Of a stretch of DNA of 64,000 nucleotides, positions 47,695-56,536 are shown piece after piece. How positions within the stretch are numbered: the stretch's first letter is position 1; the number at the start of each line of letters is the position of its first letter. The notes below the pieces were generated by a model. The model was not told where the DNA came from and made no database searches. It saw only the letters and a list, made by a program, of their open reading frames with translations. Source of the DNA: 2-02-FULL-45-10 sp964478235. Its GTDB lineage: Bacteria > Patescibacteriota > Patescibacteriia > Magasanikbacterales > GWA2-37-8. Location: the NCBI GenBank assembly GCA_964478235.1, contig CAYZGX010000002.1, positions 1 through 64,000 of the forward strand, given 5' to 3'. The translations under genes and the position numbers were made by a program.

Positions 47695-50199
47695 TTATTT
47701 GAGAGCGAGGTGTTCGCGCTCGACGACAAGTGAATAACGCGGTTTTATCTTTTTTCTAATAATCGTTTCAGACATTAGCTGCTCAACCCGGCTTCGGAAA
47801 ATACGACGGACATCGCGAGCGCCCTTTTGTGCTGCTGGCAACTCAGCGATGAGCCATTCGAGAACGGCGTCGTTGCTGGTGAGCTGTGTTTTGTAGCGGA
47901 CTAAACGTTCGTTAAATCGTTCGAGCTCAAGGGCGGCAATGGAACGAAGCTTATCGGCGCCAAGAGGTTCAAAAGCACAGACCGCATCAAGACGATTGAT
48001 AACTTCGGGAGTGAAAAATTCTTTAAGACGCTCGAGTAAAATATGATTGCCGATTAATGATGGTGACACTCCGCCGCTAAAACCAATGGTGCCGCGTTTT
48101 ACGTCGTCAGCGCCGTAGGAGGTGGTCAAAATAATAATAGTATGGCGCAAAGAAATTTTGCGACCAGTCGCATCAGTGATCTCGCCATTTTCTAAAATTT
48201 GAAGCAGTAATTTCATGACATCGCGATGAGCTTTGTCTATTTCATCAAACAAGAGTACTGAATACGGATTCATTTTAATTTTGTCAGTAAATTGGTTGTG
48301 TTCTTTGTAACCAACATAGCCAGCCGGAGAGCCGAGCAGTTTGCTCACCCCAAAGCTTTCGTTGAATTCGCTCATATCGAGCTTAATCAAAGCGTCGGAG
48401 TGATTGTAGAGTACTTGAGCGAGTGTTTTAGCGAGCTCAGTTTTGCCAACACCACTTTCGCCAACAAACAAAAATGAGGCGAGTGGGCGATTAGGGTTGG
48501 ACAGACCGAGTTGAGCTTGGCGGATATGGTCAGCGACAGCTTTGATAACGGCATCTTGCCCAACAATATGCTCTTTGATTTTAGTTTCTAAACTAAGAAG
48601 TGGAGCGGTATCGTCGATAATCAACTCACTTGGTTTGGTACCAATAATTTTGGCGACCTGTTCAGCTACATCTCGAGCATTAATCGAACCAAGCATAGTA
48701 ACTTTTTTGGTCTTTAATCCTTCGGTAGCTTTTTTAATCTCAGCGCGAAGACGGCTCTCTTCTTTTTTGAGAACCACCGCTTGATCAAAAGCATCGTTTT
48801 GCGCCGCTGACTCTTTGGCAATAATAATTTTTTCTAGTTTTTGTTCAAGCTTGGCTAGCTTAGTTTCGCTAGCTGGTGTTTTGATAGTCAGACGACGAGC
48901 GGCAGCTGTTTCATCAATCAGGTCGATCGCTTTGTCTGGTAAGAATTTATTGGTGATATAGCGCAAAGACAGGGTGACAGCAGCCTGAATGGCTTCTGGA
49001 GTAATGGTAATTTTGTGAAACGCTTCGTAGTGTGGGGCGACGCCAGACAAAATAGCCACGGTATCTTCGGCACTCGGCTCTTTGACAGTGATTGGCTGGA
49101 AGCGACGCTCCAAAGCTGGATCATTTTCAATATATTTTTTGAATTCTGGGGGAGTGGTGGCGCCAATACAGCGGAGTTGTCCGCGAGCGAGCGCTGGCTT
49201 CAAGATGTTGGCTGCGTCCATAGCGCCTTGGTTGGCTCCGGCGCCAACGATATTATGAAGTTCATCAATAAACAAAATAATCGAAGGATTACTCGTTGCT
49301 TCTTCGATGACTTGGCGAAGGCGGGCTTCAAATTCACCACGATAAATCGTACCAGCAATCAACATGCCCATATCAAGAGCGTAGATTTTTTTGTTGCGGA
49401 GCATCTCGGGCACATCGCCTTCGATAATTCGCTTGGCCAGGCCTTCAACGATGGCAGTTTTGCCAACACCTGGCTCGCCGAGAAGCAGGGGGTTGTTTTT
49501 GGTGCGACGACTGAGCACCTGGATAGCACGTTCAATTTCAACATCGCGACCAATAACTGGATCAATTTGTTTTTGCTCAGCTTTTTTGGTGAGATTCACG
49601 GCAAAAAATTCTAGAGCTGATTCTTTTTTCTTATTTTTCTTCGGCATCATATCAACTTCAAGTGGGTCAGCACCTTCTTCTAAAAGTTCGTCGACTTTGT
49701 GGGTGTTGTCGGCCACTTCGGTGAGGTGGGGGAGGTGTGTTGCGTTCGCAAGCACGACGTCTAATTGTTTTTGGAGCTCACCTGCATGGACTTTGGCAGT
49801 GGTAAGTACGCTTTGAACGGTGGAATCACCAAGTGATAACAAAGCCGAGAGCAAATGCTCTGATCCAATATAATTATGACTGTTTTGCTCGGCGATAGAC
49901 ATAGCCTTCTCGAGCACAGCTTTGGCGCCAGGCGAGAGCGGGGTGAGGGTTTGCTGATCAGTAGAGGTGGTTAAAAAACCTTCTTTTTTGGTCGGCAACG
50001 TCAAAACAGCCTGTTCAATCATCTTTTCGGAGATTTTGAAGCGGTTCATGATTTCGGTGGCGACAGAGCCTGTTTCGTGGGCAGTGGCAAAAAAAAGATG
50101 CACCGGCTCAACTGCTGGATTTTTGAGTTCGGTCGCTAAATGGATACTTTTGGCTAAAATATCTTTGAGATGTGATGAAAATCGGTCGAGAAGTTGCAT
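47695..50199 (-). CDS. clpC: ATP-dependent Clp protease ATP-binding subunit (ClpC type)
   Basis: AAA+ unfoldase. Start set at MQLLDRFSSHLKDILAKS (50199), giving 834 residues. It has a Clp N domain, a first AAA module (Walker A GEPGVGKTAIVEGLA), a short central coiled coil rather than the long ClpB one, and a second AAA module (GESGVGKTELAKTLA) with C-terminal D2-small domain. The short middle favours ClpC over ClpB. An earlier in-frame ATG at 50265 lies between the promoter boxes and cannot be used. First gene of a six-gene operon ending in radA. Confidence 0.93.
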   Translation of the reverse strand: MQLLDRFSSHLKDILAKSIHLATELKNPAVEPVHLFFATAHETGSVATEIMNRFKISEKMIEQAVLTLPTKKEGFLTTSTDQQTLTPLSPGAKAVLEKAMSIAEQNSHNYIGSEHLLSALLSLGDSTVQSVLTTAKVHAGELQKQLDVVLANATHLPHLTEVADNTHKVDELLEEGADPLEVDMMPKKNKKKESALEFFAVNLTKKAEQKQIDPVIGRDVEIERAIQVLSRRTKNNPLLLGEPGVGKTAIVEGLAKRIIEGDVPEMLRNKKIYALDMGMLIAGTIYRGEFEARLRQVIEEATSNPSIILFIDELHNIVGAGANQGAMDAANILKPALARGQLRCIGATTPPEFKKYIENDPALERRFQPITVKEPSAEDTVAILSGVAPHYEAFHKITITPEAIQAAVTLSLRYITNKFLPDKAIDLIDETAAARRLTIKTPASETKLAKLEQKLEKIIIAKESAAQNDAFDQAVVLKKEESRLRAEIKKATEGLKTKKVTMLGSINARDVAEQVAKIIGTKPSELIIDDTAPLLSLETKIKEHIVGQDAVIKAVADHIRQAQLGLSNPNRPLASFLFVGESGVGKTELAKTLAQVLYNHSDALIKLDMSEFNESFGVSKLLGSPAGYVGYKEHNQFTDKIKMNPYSVLLFDEIDKAHRDVMKLLLQILENGEITDATGRKISLRHTIIILTTSYGADDVKRGTIGFSGGVSPSLIGNHILLERLKEFFTPEVINRLDAVCAFEPLGADKLRSIAALELERFNERLVRYKTQLTSNDAVLEWLIAELPAAQKGARDVRRIFRSRVEQLMSETIIRKKIKPRYSLVVEREHLALK

Positions 50200-50247
50200 A
50201 GAGTGGATACTTTCTGACAAGCGGATTGTTGCGTAAAAGATAGGCGT

Positions 50248-50276
50248 AGTATAGAATATTTTCACGCTTTAGTCAA
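50248..50276 (-). promoter_or_regulatory. Promoter of the clpC-radA operon
   Basis: Minus strand TTGACT (50276-50271), 17-base spacer, TATACT (50253-50248). The leader is about 42 bases. No CIRCE or CtsR-like site was seen. Confidence 0.75.
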
Positions 50277-50294
50277 AATAAAAAACCTGTTTGT

Positions 50295-51665
50295 ATGGCC
50301 TTTCCTCAACACATTTTTAAAGCTTACGATATTCGAGGGTTAGTTGAAGGGGAATTAAGTACTGATTTAGCCTATGGAATTGGGCGAGCTTTTACTGTTT
50401 TCCTCAAGAATAAGGGGTTTTTGCAGGGGGGACGCTCGGTGGTGGTGGGGCAAGATATGCGCGCCACGAGCCCAAGCTTTGCCGAAGCGGTAATCCGAGG
50501 TATTACCGATGAAGGTGCTTCAGTGGTAACTATTGGGCAGGCGACAACTCCTCTCTTTAATTTTGCCTGCGCCCACTACCCTGAGCATGCTGGGGGCATT
50601 ATGGTAACCGCTAGTCACAACCCAGCGGAGTATAATGGCTTTAAGATGACCTTGGACAACGGCTTGCCGGTTGGAAAAGGGAGTGGTATGGCTGAGATTC
50701 GGGATATGGTGGAAAAGAATGTATTCGCTGATGCGCCCGTTAAAGGTTCGGTGAGTACAAAAAGTGTTCTTGAAGATTATTACACTCGAGTTTTTAGTTT
50801 GGTGCCTCCAAAAGCTGTTCGCCCACTTAAGCTTGTTCTTGATGCTGGTAACGGTATGGGCAAAGTGACGTTTGTGGAACTTTTGAAGTGTTTGCCGGTG
50901 ACTGTCGAATATCTTTTCTTAGAACCAGACGGCACGTTTCCGAATCACGAAGCTAACCCGCTCAAAACCTCAACTTTACGAGATTTGCAAGCAAAAGTGC
51001 GAGAAACTGGGGCAGATTTTGGCTTTGCGCTTGACGGCGATGCTGATCGTATTGGCTTAGTAGATGAGCATGGTGAAGTTGTTGATGCGTCGTTTGTTGG
51101 TGCGCTCGTGGGGCTCGAAGTGCTCAAAGTGCATCCGGGCGCTACGATGTTTTTTGATCTCCGCTCGAGTATGATTATCCCTGAAGTCTGGTCGGCAGCT
51201 GGCGGAAAGCCGGAAATGTGCCAAGTTGGTCATGCCCTCATTAAAAAACAGATGAAAGAAGTCGGTGCTGCCTACGCGAGTGAGTTGTCGCAACACCTCT
51301 ATTACAAAGATACCTATGATGTGGAATCGACCGACTTGTCGCTCTTGTTGGTCTTACAGATGCTGTCGCGAGAAAATAAACCACTCAGCGAGCTTGTCCG
51401 GCCACTCAAAAAATACCACCATTCTGGAGAAATTAATTTTGAAGTACACGATAAAGAAAAAATCATTCGCGCACTTGAAGAAAAATATGCTCCTACAGCT
51501 CTAGAAAAATCTCATCTCGACGGTTTGTACCTCAAGTTTAATTGGGGTTGGTTTAATGTCCGGGCAAGCAATACCGAGCCAGTCCTTCGCCTCAATGCTG
51601 AAGCCAAAGAAGCAGGTGTGCTCCAAGAAAAACTAGCCGAAATTACCGCAGTCATTACCGCTTAA
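50295..51665 (+). CDS. Phosphomannomutase/phosphoglucomutase
   Basis: Alpha-D-phosphohexomutase that moves phosphate between C1 and C6 of hexoses for polysaccharide precursors. 456 residues. Phosphoserine loop VTASHNPAEYNGFKM, metal loop ALDGDADRIGLVD, sugar-binding ASELSQHLYYKD and phosphate-binding RASNTEPVLRLNAEA are all in order. It diverges from clpC. Start after TTTGT, no Shine-Dalgarno. Confidence 0.95.
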   Translation: MAFPQHIFKAYDIRGLVEGELSTDLAYGIGRAFTVFLKNKGFLQGGRSVVVGQDMRATSPSFAEAVIRGITDEGASVVTIGQATTPLFNFACAHYPEHAGGIMVTASHNPAEYNGFKMTLDNGLPVGKGSGMAEIRDMVEKNVFADAPVKGSVSTKSVLEDYYTRVFSLVPPKAVRPLKLVLDAGNGMGKVTFVELLKCLPVTVEYLFLEPDGTFPNHEANPLKTSTLRDLQAKVRETGADFGFALDGDADRIGLVDEHGEVVDASFVGALVGLEVLKVHPGATMFFDLRSSMIIPEVWSAAGGKPEMCQVGHALIKKQMKEVGAAYASELSQHLYYKDTYDVESTDLSLLLVLQMLSRENKPLSELVRPLKKYHHSGEINFEVHDKEKIIRALEEKYAPTALEKSHLDGLYLKFNWGWFNVRASNTEPVLRLNAEAKEAGVLQEKLAEITAVITA

Positions 51666-51672
51666 TATATAC

Positions 51673-51703
51673 AAAAAAACCAGCCAAACAGGCTGGTTTT
51701 TTT
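51673..51703. terminator. Bidirectional terminator between hexomutase and htpX
   Basis: A7-CCAGCC, AAACA loop, GGCTGG-T7. Confidence 0.92.
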
Positions 51704-51712
51704 GTTGTGGGA

Positions 51713-52600
51713 CTAAGCCATTTCGCGAAGTTTTTTGATGCGATCTTCGAGTGGCGGATGAGTGGAGAGAAGGCTTAGGAATGATTTACCAGCAAATGGA
51801 TTACTCAAAAACATATGAGCAGTGGCGCGAGACGCTTGAGGCATTGGTTCGTTTTGCGCTTTAATTTTTTCGAGTGCGCGAGCAAGTCCTTCTGGGTAGC
51901 GGGTGAGGAGACTACCTGAGGCGTCAGCTAAATATTCACGACGACGAGAGATGGCAAGCTTAATCATCTCAGCGACAATCGGGGAGAGGATGGCCAAGAC
52001 AATACCAACGAGCATAAAAATCATAGCAAGCTGTCCGCCGCCACTATCGCTGTCGCGTTTGCCGAAAATAAAGCGACTACGTAAAAAGAGGTGGGCAAGA
52101 ATAGAGATGGAGCCCACCATAACTGCGACAAGCGTCATAAAACGAATGTCGTAGTTTTGGATATGGGACAGTTCATGGGCAATAACACCTTCTAATTCTT
52201 CATTTTCCAACTGTTGAATAGCGCCGGTGGTGATAGCGATAGATGCTAGCTCAGGTTTCCGGCCAGTGGCAAAAGCGTTAATGGCTGTGGAATCAATCAA
52301 GTATACTTTTGGAACCGGTAGGCCAGAGGTGATAGCCAAATTTTCTACCATGCGATAGACGTAGGCATTATCAGCTTGGGTGATTGGCCGGGCTCCACTT
52401 GTCCAAAGAGCGATTTTGTCGCCTTGAAAATAGGACACAGCAGTGCTTCCGAGTGAGATAAGAATAGCTATCCAAACAACACTGTAGGTTTCGTCACCGA
52501 TCGCCATACTATAGATATAGCCAAGACCGATAATGAAAGCGATAAAAACAGTCATAAGAATGACTGAGCGACGCTTGTTGGAATCAATTTGTGAATACAT
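51713..52600 (-). CDS. htpX: Protease HtpX
   Basis: Membrane zinc metalloprotease for membrane protein quality control. 295 residues. Zinc site H142-E143-x2-H146 in IAHELSHIQNYD; membrane helices at about 12-30, 40-58, and two after the HELSH motif. The third ligand Glu is in RREYLADASG. In many bacteria htpX pairs with lemA, and lemA lies about 1 kb upstream here, split off by the GC-rich upp gene. Confidence 0.95.
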   Translation of the reverse strand: MYSQIDSNKRRSVILMTVFIAFIIGLGYIYSMAIGDETYSVVWIAILISLGSTAVSYFQGDKIALWTSGARPITQADNAYVYRMVENLAITSGLPVPKVYLIDSTAINAFATGRKPELASIAITTGAIQQLENEELEGVIAHELSHIQNYDIRFMTLVAVMVGSISILAHLFLRSRFIFGKRDSDSGGGQLAMIFMLVGIVLAILSPIVAEMIKLAISRRREYLADASGSLLTRYPEGLARALEKIKAQNEPMPQASRATAHMFLSNPFAGKSFLSLLSTHPPLEDRIKKLREMA

Positions 52601-52624
52601 AAAAGATAAGAAAAGTATGTAGTG

Positions 52625-52653
52625 AGTATAGAAGACACCATCCGCGCTGTCAA
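52625..52653 (-). promoter_or_regulatory. Promoter of htpX
   Basis: Minus strand TTGACA (52653-52648), 17-base spacer, TATACT (52630-52625). Confidence 0.8.
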
Positions 52654-52665
52654 TTAAAAAGGTTT

Positions 52666-52696
52666 CGCCCGCTCCAGTGATATGCTGAAGCGGGCG
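52666..52696 (-). terminator. Terminator of upp
   Basis: Minus strand CGCCCGCT and AGCGGGCG arms followed after a few bases by T5. An orphan AAGGAGG sequence lies between the upp stop and this hairpin with no reading frame after it. Confidence 0.65.
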
Positions 52697-52737
52697 GGGT
52701 AAACCTCCTTGTGAATTGTGGGGTGTTGCGGCGCTGC

Positions 52738-53430
52738 CTAGGCGAGGCCAGTCAACCGCTCGCCGACGTCTCCGGCGCCGGGCACGATATAGCTCTTGTC
52801 AGTCAGCCGTCGGTCCACCGAGTAGGTATAGATATGGAGCGGGAGACCGAGACTGTTCAGCTTTTCAGCGAACAAGCTCGTGATGATGAGATTGAGACAA
52901 AGGATCTTCTTCGGCATACCGTGGCCGTCATCAACGTACTGTTTGAGCGCTTGCGCGATCGTCGAGCCGGTTGCTCCCATGCAGTCGGGGATGAGGAGGA
53001 TCTGGCCCTCGAGATCGCCGAGCTTCTTATAGCTCACCTCGGCTCCTCGCACCCGGCCCTCGCTGTCGCTCACCCGGCTGATGCCGAGAAAATCAATGCG
53101 GTGGTGATCGAGATACTGGTCGAGCACTTCCGAGCAAACATTCGACGGAATGTCTCCGCCTCTGAGGAGATTCAGGATGACGACCTGAGACGAAGGATCG
53201 ATGATGGTGCTCGTCGCAACTGCGTCATCAACATAGGTTGACATCGGAGTGATTACCGACGCCTGCTTGATCGGAAGCTCGCGCGATGCAACTTCTTGAA
53301 TAAGCTTGAAGTACAAACCGCGGGTCAAACGACGAAAATCGCTGGCCTTGGTATCCTTATCGCGCCAGCGAGACATTTCTGTCTGGGCGCAACGATCAGG
53401 AATGACCGTCGTACAGTTATATGTGCGCAT
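52738..53430 (-). CDS. upp: Uracil phosphoribosyltransferase, GC-rich gene
   Basis: Converts uracil and PRPP to UMP (pyrimidine salvage). 230 residues from ATG 53430, chosen because GAGGTG lies five bases before it; a GTG two codons upstream is also open. PRPP loop LLIPDCMGATGSTIAQAL corresponds to the usual DPMLATGGS but differs in several positions. The uracil-binding end DKSYIVPGAGDVGERLTG matches well. The N terminus is about 20 residues longer than E. coli Upp. Base and codon use differ sharply from htpX and lemA on either side, so transfer is likely. The plus-strand frame over it is a shadow. Confidence 0.88.
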   Translation of the reverse strand: MRTYNCTTVIPDRCAQTEMSRWRDKDTKASDFRRLTRGLYFKLIQEVASRELPIKQASVITPMSTYVDDAVATSTIIDPSSQVVILNLLRGGDIPSNVCSEVLDQYLDHHRIDFLGISRVSDSEGRVRGAEVSYKKLGDLEGQILLIPDCMGATGSTIAQALKQYVDDGHGMPKKILCLNLIITSLFAEKLNSLGLPLHIYTYSVDRRLTDKSYIVPGAGDVGERLTGLA

Positions 53431-53470
53431 TGGCACACCTCACATCTCGTACCGGTAGGGGGGAAGACCT

Positions 53471-53509
53471 GCCCAAACGACCGGATAGCGTTCGGCAGTA
53501 AATTTGGGC
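53471..53509 (-). promoter_or_regulatory. Hairpin at the 5' end of the upp mRNA
   Basis: GCCCAAA and TTTGGGC arms. The first arm lies at the predicted transcription start near 53504, so the mRNA would begin with a stem. Confidence 0.5.
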
Positions 53510-53510
53510 T

Positions 53511-53539
53511 AGTGTAGCGATTATTTGATGCGTTGTCAA
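53511..53539 (-). promoter_or_regulatory. Promoter of upp
   Basis: Minus strand TTGACA (53539-53534), 17-base spacer, TACACT (53516-53511). Confidence 0.8.
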
Positions 53540-53544
53540 TTAAA

Positions 53545-53571
53545 AAACCCCGACCATAACGATCGGGGTTT
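53545..53571 (-). terminator. Terminator of lemA
   Basis: AAACCCCGA and TCGGGGTTT arms; on the minus strand T6 follows. It borders the upp -35 box. Confidence 0.88.
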
Positions 53572-53586
53572 GAACTAGATTGCTGA

Positions 53587-54153
53587 CTAGAATTGTACTT
53601 TTACGTTAGCGCGTTCGCCTTCAGCAGCAGAAAAGAATTCATATTTGGTGAAGCGAAGCATTCCAGCGATAAGGTTCGTTGGGAAAACCTGGATCTTGGT
53701 GTTGAAGTCGCGGACATTACCATTATAAAATCGGCGAGAAGCTTGGATTTTATTTTCAGTGTCAGCGATTTCATCCTGCAATTGGAGGAAGTTCTGGCTT
53801 GCTTTCAAATCTGGATAGGCTTCGGATACTGCAAACAAACTCTTAAGAGTATTCGAGAGTTGGTTTTCAGCTGCTTCACGTTGTGCCAAAGTAGCATTTT
53901 TATCATCATGAGTTTTCATAGCTGCCGAGCGAGCTTCGGTCAATTTGACCAAGGTTTCGCGCTCATGAGTCATATAACCTTTAACTGTCTCTACCAAATT
54001 AGGGATAAGGTCGTAGCGACGTTTGAGCTGAACATCGATATCACTCGTTGCTTCGTCAACGCGATTTTTGAGACGGATTAAACCATTGAAGGTGAGAATA
54101 AGCCAAAGTGCTAAGACACCTAACACGATGAGAGCTATAGTAAGTGGTGACAT
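53587..54153 (-). CDS. lemA: LemA family protein
   Basis: Start set at MSPLTIALIVLGVLALW (54153) because the promoter lies just upstream. 188 residues. One N-terminal membrane helix (about 3-22), then the four-helix LemA domain with NRVDEATSDIDVQLKRRYDLIPNLVETVKGY and YNGNVRDFNTKIQVFPTNLIAG. Role unknown in detail; often found with htpX. Native composition. Confidence 0.94.
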   Translation of the reverse strand: MSPLTIALIVLGVLALWLILTFNGLIRLKNRVDEATSDIDVQLKRRYDLIPNLVETVKGYMTHERETLVKLTEARSAAMKTHDDKNATLAQREAAENQLSNTLKSLFAVSEAYPDLKASQNFLQLQDEIADTENKIQASRRFYNGNVRDFNTKIQVFPTNLIAGMLRFTKYEFFSAAEGERANVKVQF

Positions 54154-54172
54154 AAATACGCTAGTATTAAAT

Positions 54173-54201
54173 AGGGTATCGCACATTAAAGTAGGCGACA
54201 A
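54173..54201 (-). promoter_or_regulatory. Promoter of lemA
   Basis: Minus strand TTGTCG (54201-54196), 17-base spacer, TACCCT (54178-54173). Confidence 0.6.
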
Positions 54202-54220
54202 CCCTTTATTTTTATCTGTC

Positions 54221-54236
54221 CGTAGTATATACTACG
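54221..54236. promoter_or_regulatory. Perfect palindrome upstream of rseP
   Basis: CGTAGTATATACTACG, 16 bases, containing a TATACT that could serve as a -10 box. A possible operator of rseP. Confidence 0.45.
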
Positions 54237-54266
54237 AAAATTAAGTTAGCAAGTTGTTTTATCGGT

Positions 54267-55439
54267 ATGTTCACCTTATTTGTCTTTCTCGCTGTCCTCG
54301 GTATTCTCGTTATTTCACACGAATTTGGCCATTTTATTATGGCTCGTCGAGCTGGTATTCGGGTGGAAGAATTCGGCTTTGGTTTTCCTCCACGCCTATT
54401 TGGGGTTCGCCGATTGGTGGAAAATGGACGAGTGCGTTGGCAATGGGTGGTGGGTCGCGAATCCACCCAACAAGAAGATAGAACTTTGCCGACACTCTAT
54501 TCTTTCAACCTCATTCCGCTGGGTGGTTTTGTACGCATCAAAGGTGAAAATGCAGCTGAAATTGGCGCCAGTGACACCGATAGTTTTGCGCGAAAAAGTA
54601 CTTGGATTAAAACCAAAGTCTTGTTGGCGGGTGTAGCTATGAATGTCTTCGTGGCATATGTTCTACTCTCTGTTGGTTTTATGATTGGTCAACCAACAGT
54701 GGCTAACGGCACTGTTTCGCTGGCCGATAGACATCTTCATATTGTGGAGGTATTGTCAGACACACCGGCTCAAAGGGCTGGGCTTCAGCCGGGGGATGTG
54801 GTCTTAAAAATGGGGGAGACGAGCGCGCCGACGTTGAGTGAATTTCAAGCTTATATTGCTGGTCACGAAGGGGCGCCAGTTGCTATCACTATCACTCGCG
54901 GAGCAGAAACATTAGAAAAAACGATCACACCAGCACTCCTCAAAGAAACTGGTCGGGCAGCCATTGGGGTGGCGCTCGCCGACGTTGGAGTGGAGAAATA
55001 TGTCTGGTACAAAGCTTTCTACAAAGGCATTTTTGCCACCGGCGTCTATATTCGAGAAATCCTCGTTGCTTTCGGTCTCTTGTTTAAAGGACTCTTCACT
55101 GGTCAGGGAGTCGATGGGAATATCTCTGGTCCAGTTGGTGTCGCTGTAATGACTGGTGAGGTTGCTCGCCTCGGTATTAGCTATCTTCTGCAGTTCACCG
55201 CCATGCTATCGCTCAATCTAGCTGTCTTGAACGCTCTGCCGATTCCAGCGCTTGATGGTGGTCGTTGGTTGTTTGTGCTTATCGGCGCTATTCGTCGTCG
55301 CCCGGTCACTCCACGCTTGGAGCAAACGATTCACGCTGTTGGTTTTATGGCTTTGATGTTTTTGGTGGTGGTCGTAACAGCCAAAGATCTGGGAGCATTT
55401 AAAGATGTATTTATTGGTTGGTTTCAAGCTATTTTATAA
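54267..55439 (+). CDS. rseP: Site-2 membrane metalloprotease RseP (M50)
   Basis: Intramembrane zinc protease. 390 residues. The HExxH site H18-E19-x2-H22 lies in the first membrane helix. A PDZ domain is in the middle (HIVEVLSDTPAQRAGLQPGDVVLKMG), and the second metal motif is NALPIPALDGGRWLFVL. Further membrane helices are at the C terminus. It precedes pheS by 59 bases. Confidence 0.95.
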   Translation: MFTLFVFLAVLGILVISHEFGHFIMARRAGIRVEEFGFGFPPRLFGVRRLVENGRVRWQWVVGRESTQQEDRTLPTLYSFNLIPLGGFVRIKGENAAEIGASDTDSFARKSTWIKTKVLLAGVAMNVFVAYVLLSVGFMIGQPTVANGTVSLADRHLHIVEVLSDTPAQRAGLQPGDVVLKMGETSAPTLSEFQAYIAGHEGAPVAITITRGAETLEKTITPALLKETGRAAIGVALADVGVEKYVWYKAFYKGIFATGVYIREILVAFGLLFKGLFTGQGVDGNISGPVGVAVMTGEVARLGISYLLQFTAMLSLNLAVLNALPIPALDGGRWLFVLIGAIRRRPVTPRLEQTIHAVGFMALMFLVVVVTAKDLGAFKDVFIGWFQAIL

Positions 55440-55498
55440 GCACTAGAGTATACGGCATTTTTCTGCTAGTATAGGTATCAAACAACCTTAATGAATGT

Positions 55499-56530
55499 AT
55501 GCAATCTAAACTTGAACAATTAAAAAACGAAGCCTTGCTCGCGATTAAGGCAGTAAAAGACAAGGCGCATCTGGAAGAGCTGGAAAACAAAGTGCTTGGC
55601 CGTAAAGCCGGGGAGCTCACCCAACTGCTCAAAGAGCTTAAAGATTTAACCGGGGAAGCTCGGGCTGCCGCTGGGCAAATGGCCAACGAAGTAAAGCAAT
55701 TGATTGAAAGCGAGTTCAAAGCTCGTCGTGATATTTTTGAAGCTGAAGAATGGATGACCAAGGCTGAAGAAGAGCGAATCGATATCTCTGAGCCATCACT
55801 CGGAGCTTCGCGTCGCGGATCGCTTCACCCAAACACACTGGTACAGCAAGATCTGGAAGATTTGTTTACTTCCATGGGTTTTGCAGTGCTCGACGGACCT
55901 GAGCTCGAAAGTGATTATTATAATTTTTCAGCGCTCAATATTCCTGAAAACCATCCAGCTCGGGACATGCAAGATACGTTTTATGTTAAAGAGCATAGTA
56001 ACTGGGTGATGCGCACTCACACTTCGCCTATGCAGGTGAGAGCGCTCCAAAAATATGGTGCTCCACTGCGCGCGATTGTGCCAGGAAAATGTTTCCGTAA
56101 TGAAGCGACCGATGTTCGCCATGAGCACACCTTTTATCAGATGGAAGGGTTAGTTGTTGATAAAAATATTACTTTTAGTCATCTGAAAGGCGTGCTTGAA
56201 GCTGTCGCTAAGCATCTGTATGGGGAAGAAACAAAAGTGCGTCTTCGCCCTAAGTTTTATCCATTTGTGGAGCCAGGTGTCAACGGCGAAGTGTCATGCT
56301 TTATGTGTAAAGGCGTTGGTTGTCGTTTGTGTAAACACACCGGTTGGTTGGAAGTCTTTGGTGCCGGTATGGTGCATCCAAACGTACTCAAAGAAGGTGG
56401 AGTAGATAGTTCGGTCTACCAAGGTTTTGCTTTTGGTTTTGGTCTGACCCGCTTGGTAATGCTTAAATATGGCATCGACGATATTCGCTTGCTCCAAAAC
56501 GGCCAGATTTCTTTCTTAGAACAGTTCTAG
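55499..56530 (+). CDS. pheS: Phenylalanine--tRNA ligase alpha subunit
   Basis: Catalytic subunit of the alpha2-beta2 enzyme. 343 residues. N-terminal coiled coil, then motif 2 (PGKCFRNEATDVRHEHTFYQMEG) and motif 3 (GFAFGFGLTRLVMLKYG). A Cys-rich insert (CFMCKGVGCRLCKHTGW) could bind zinc, as in many pheS of this type. pheT starts six bases downstream. Confidence 0.97.
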   Translation: MQSKLEQLKNEALLAIKAVKDKAHLEELENKVLGRKAGELTQLLKELKDLTGEARAAAGQMANEVKQLIESEFKARRDIFEAEEWMTKAEEERIDISEPSLGASRRGSLHPNTLVQQDLEDLFTSMGFAVLDGPELESDYYNFSALNIPENHPARDMQDTFYVKEHSNWVMRTHTSPMQVRALQKYGAPLRAIVPGKCFRNEATDVRHEHTFYQMEGLVVDKNITFSHLKGVLEAVAKHLYGEETKVRLRPKFYPFVEPGVNGEVSCFMCKGVGCRLCKHTGWLEVFGAGMVHPNVLKEGGVDSSVYQGFAFGFGLTRLVMLKYGIDDIRLLQNGQISFLEQF

Positions 56531-56536
56531 ACTCCT

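Noticed and set aside
52711..53241. 176-codon plus-strand frame opposite upp
   Set aside because: Shadow of a GC-rich gene whose product is clearly uracil phosphoribosyltransferase.
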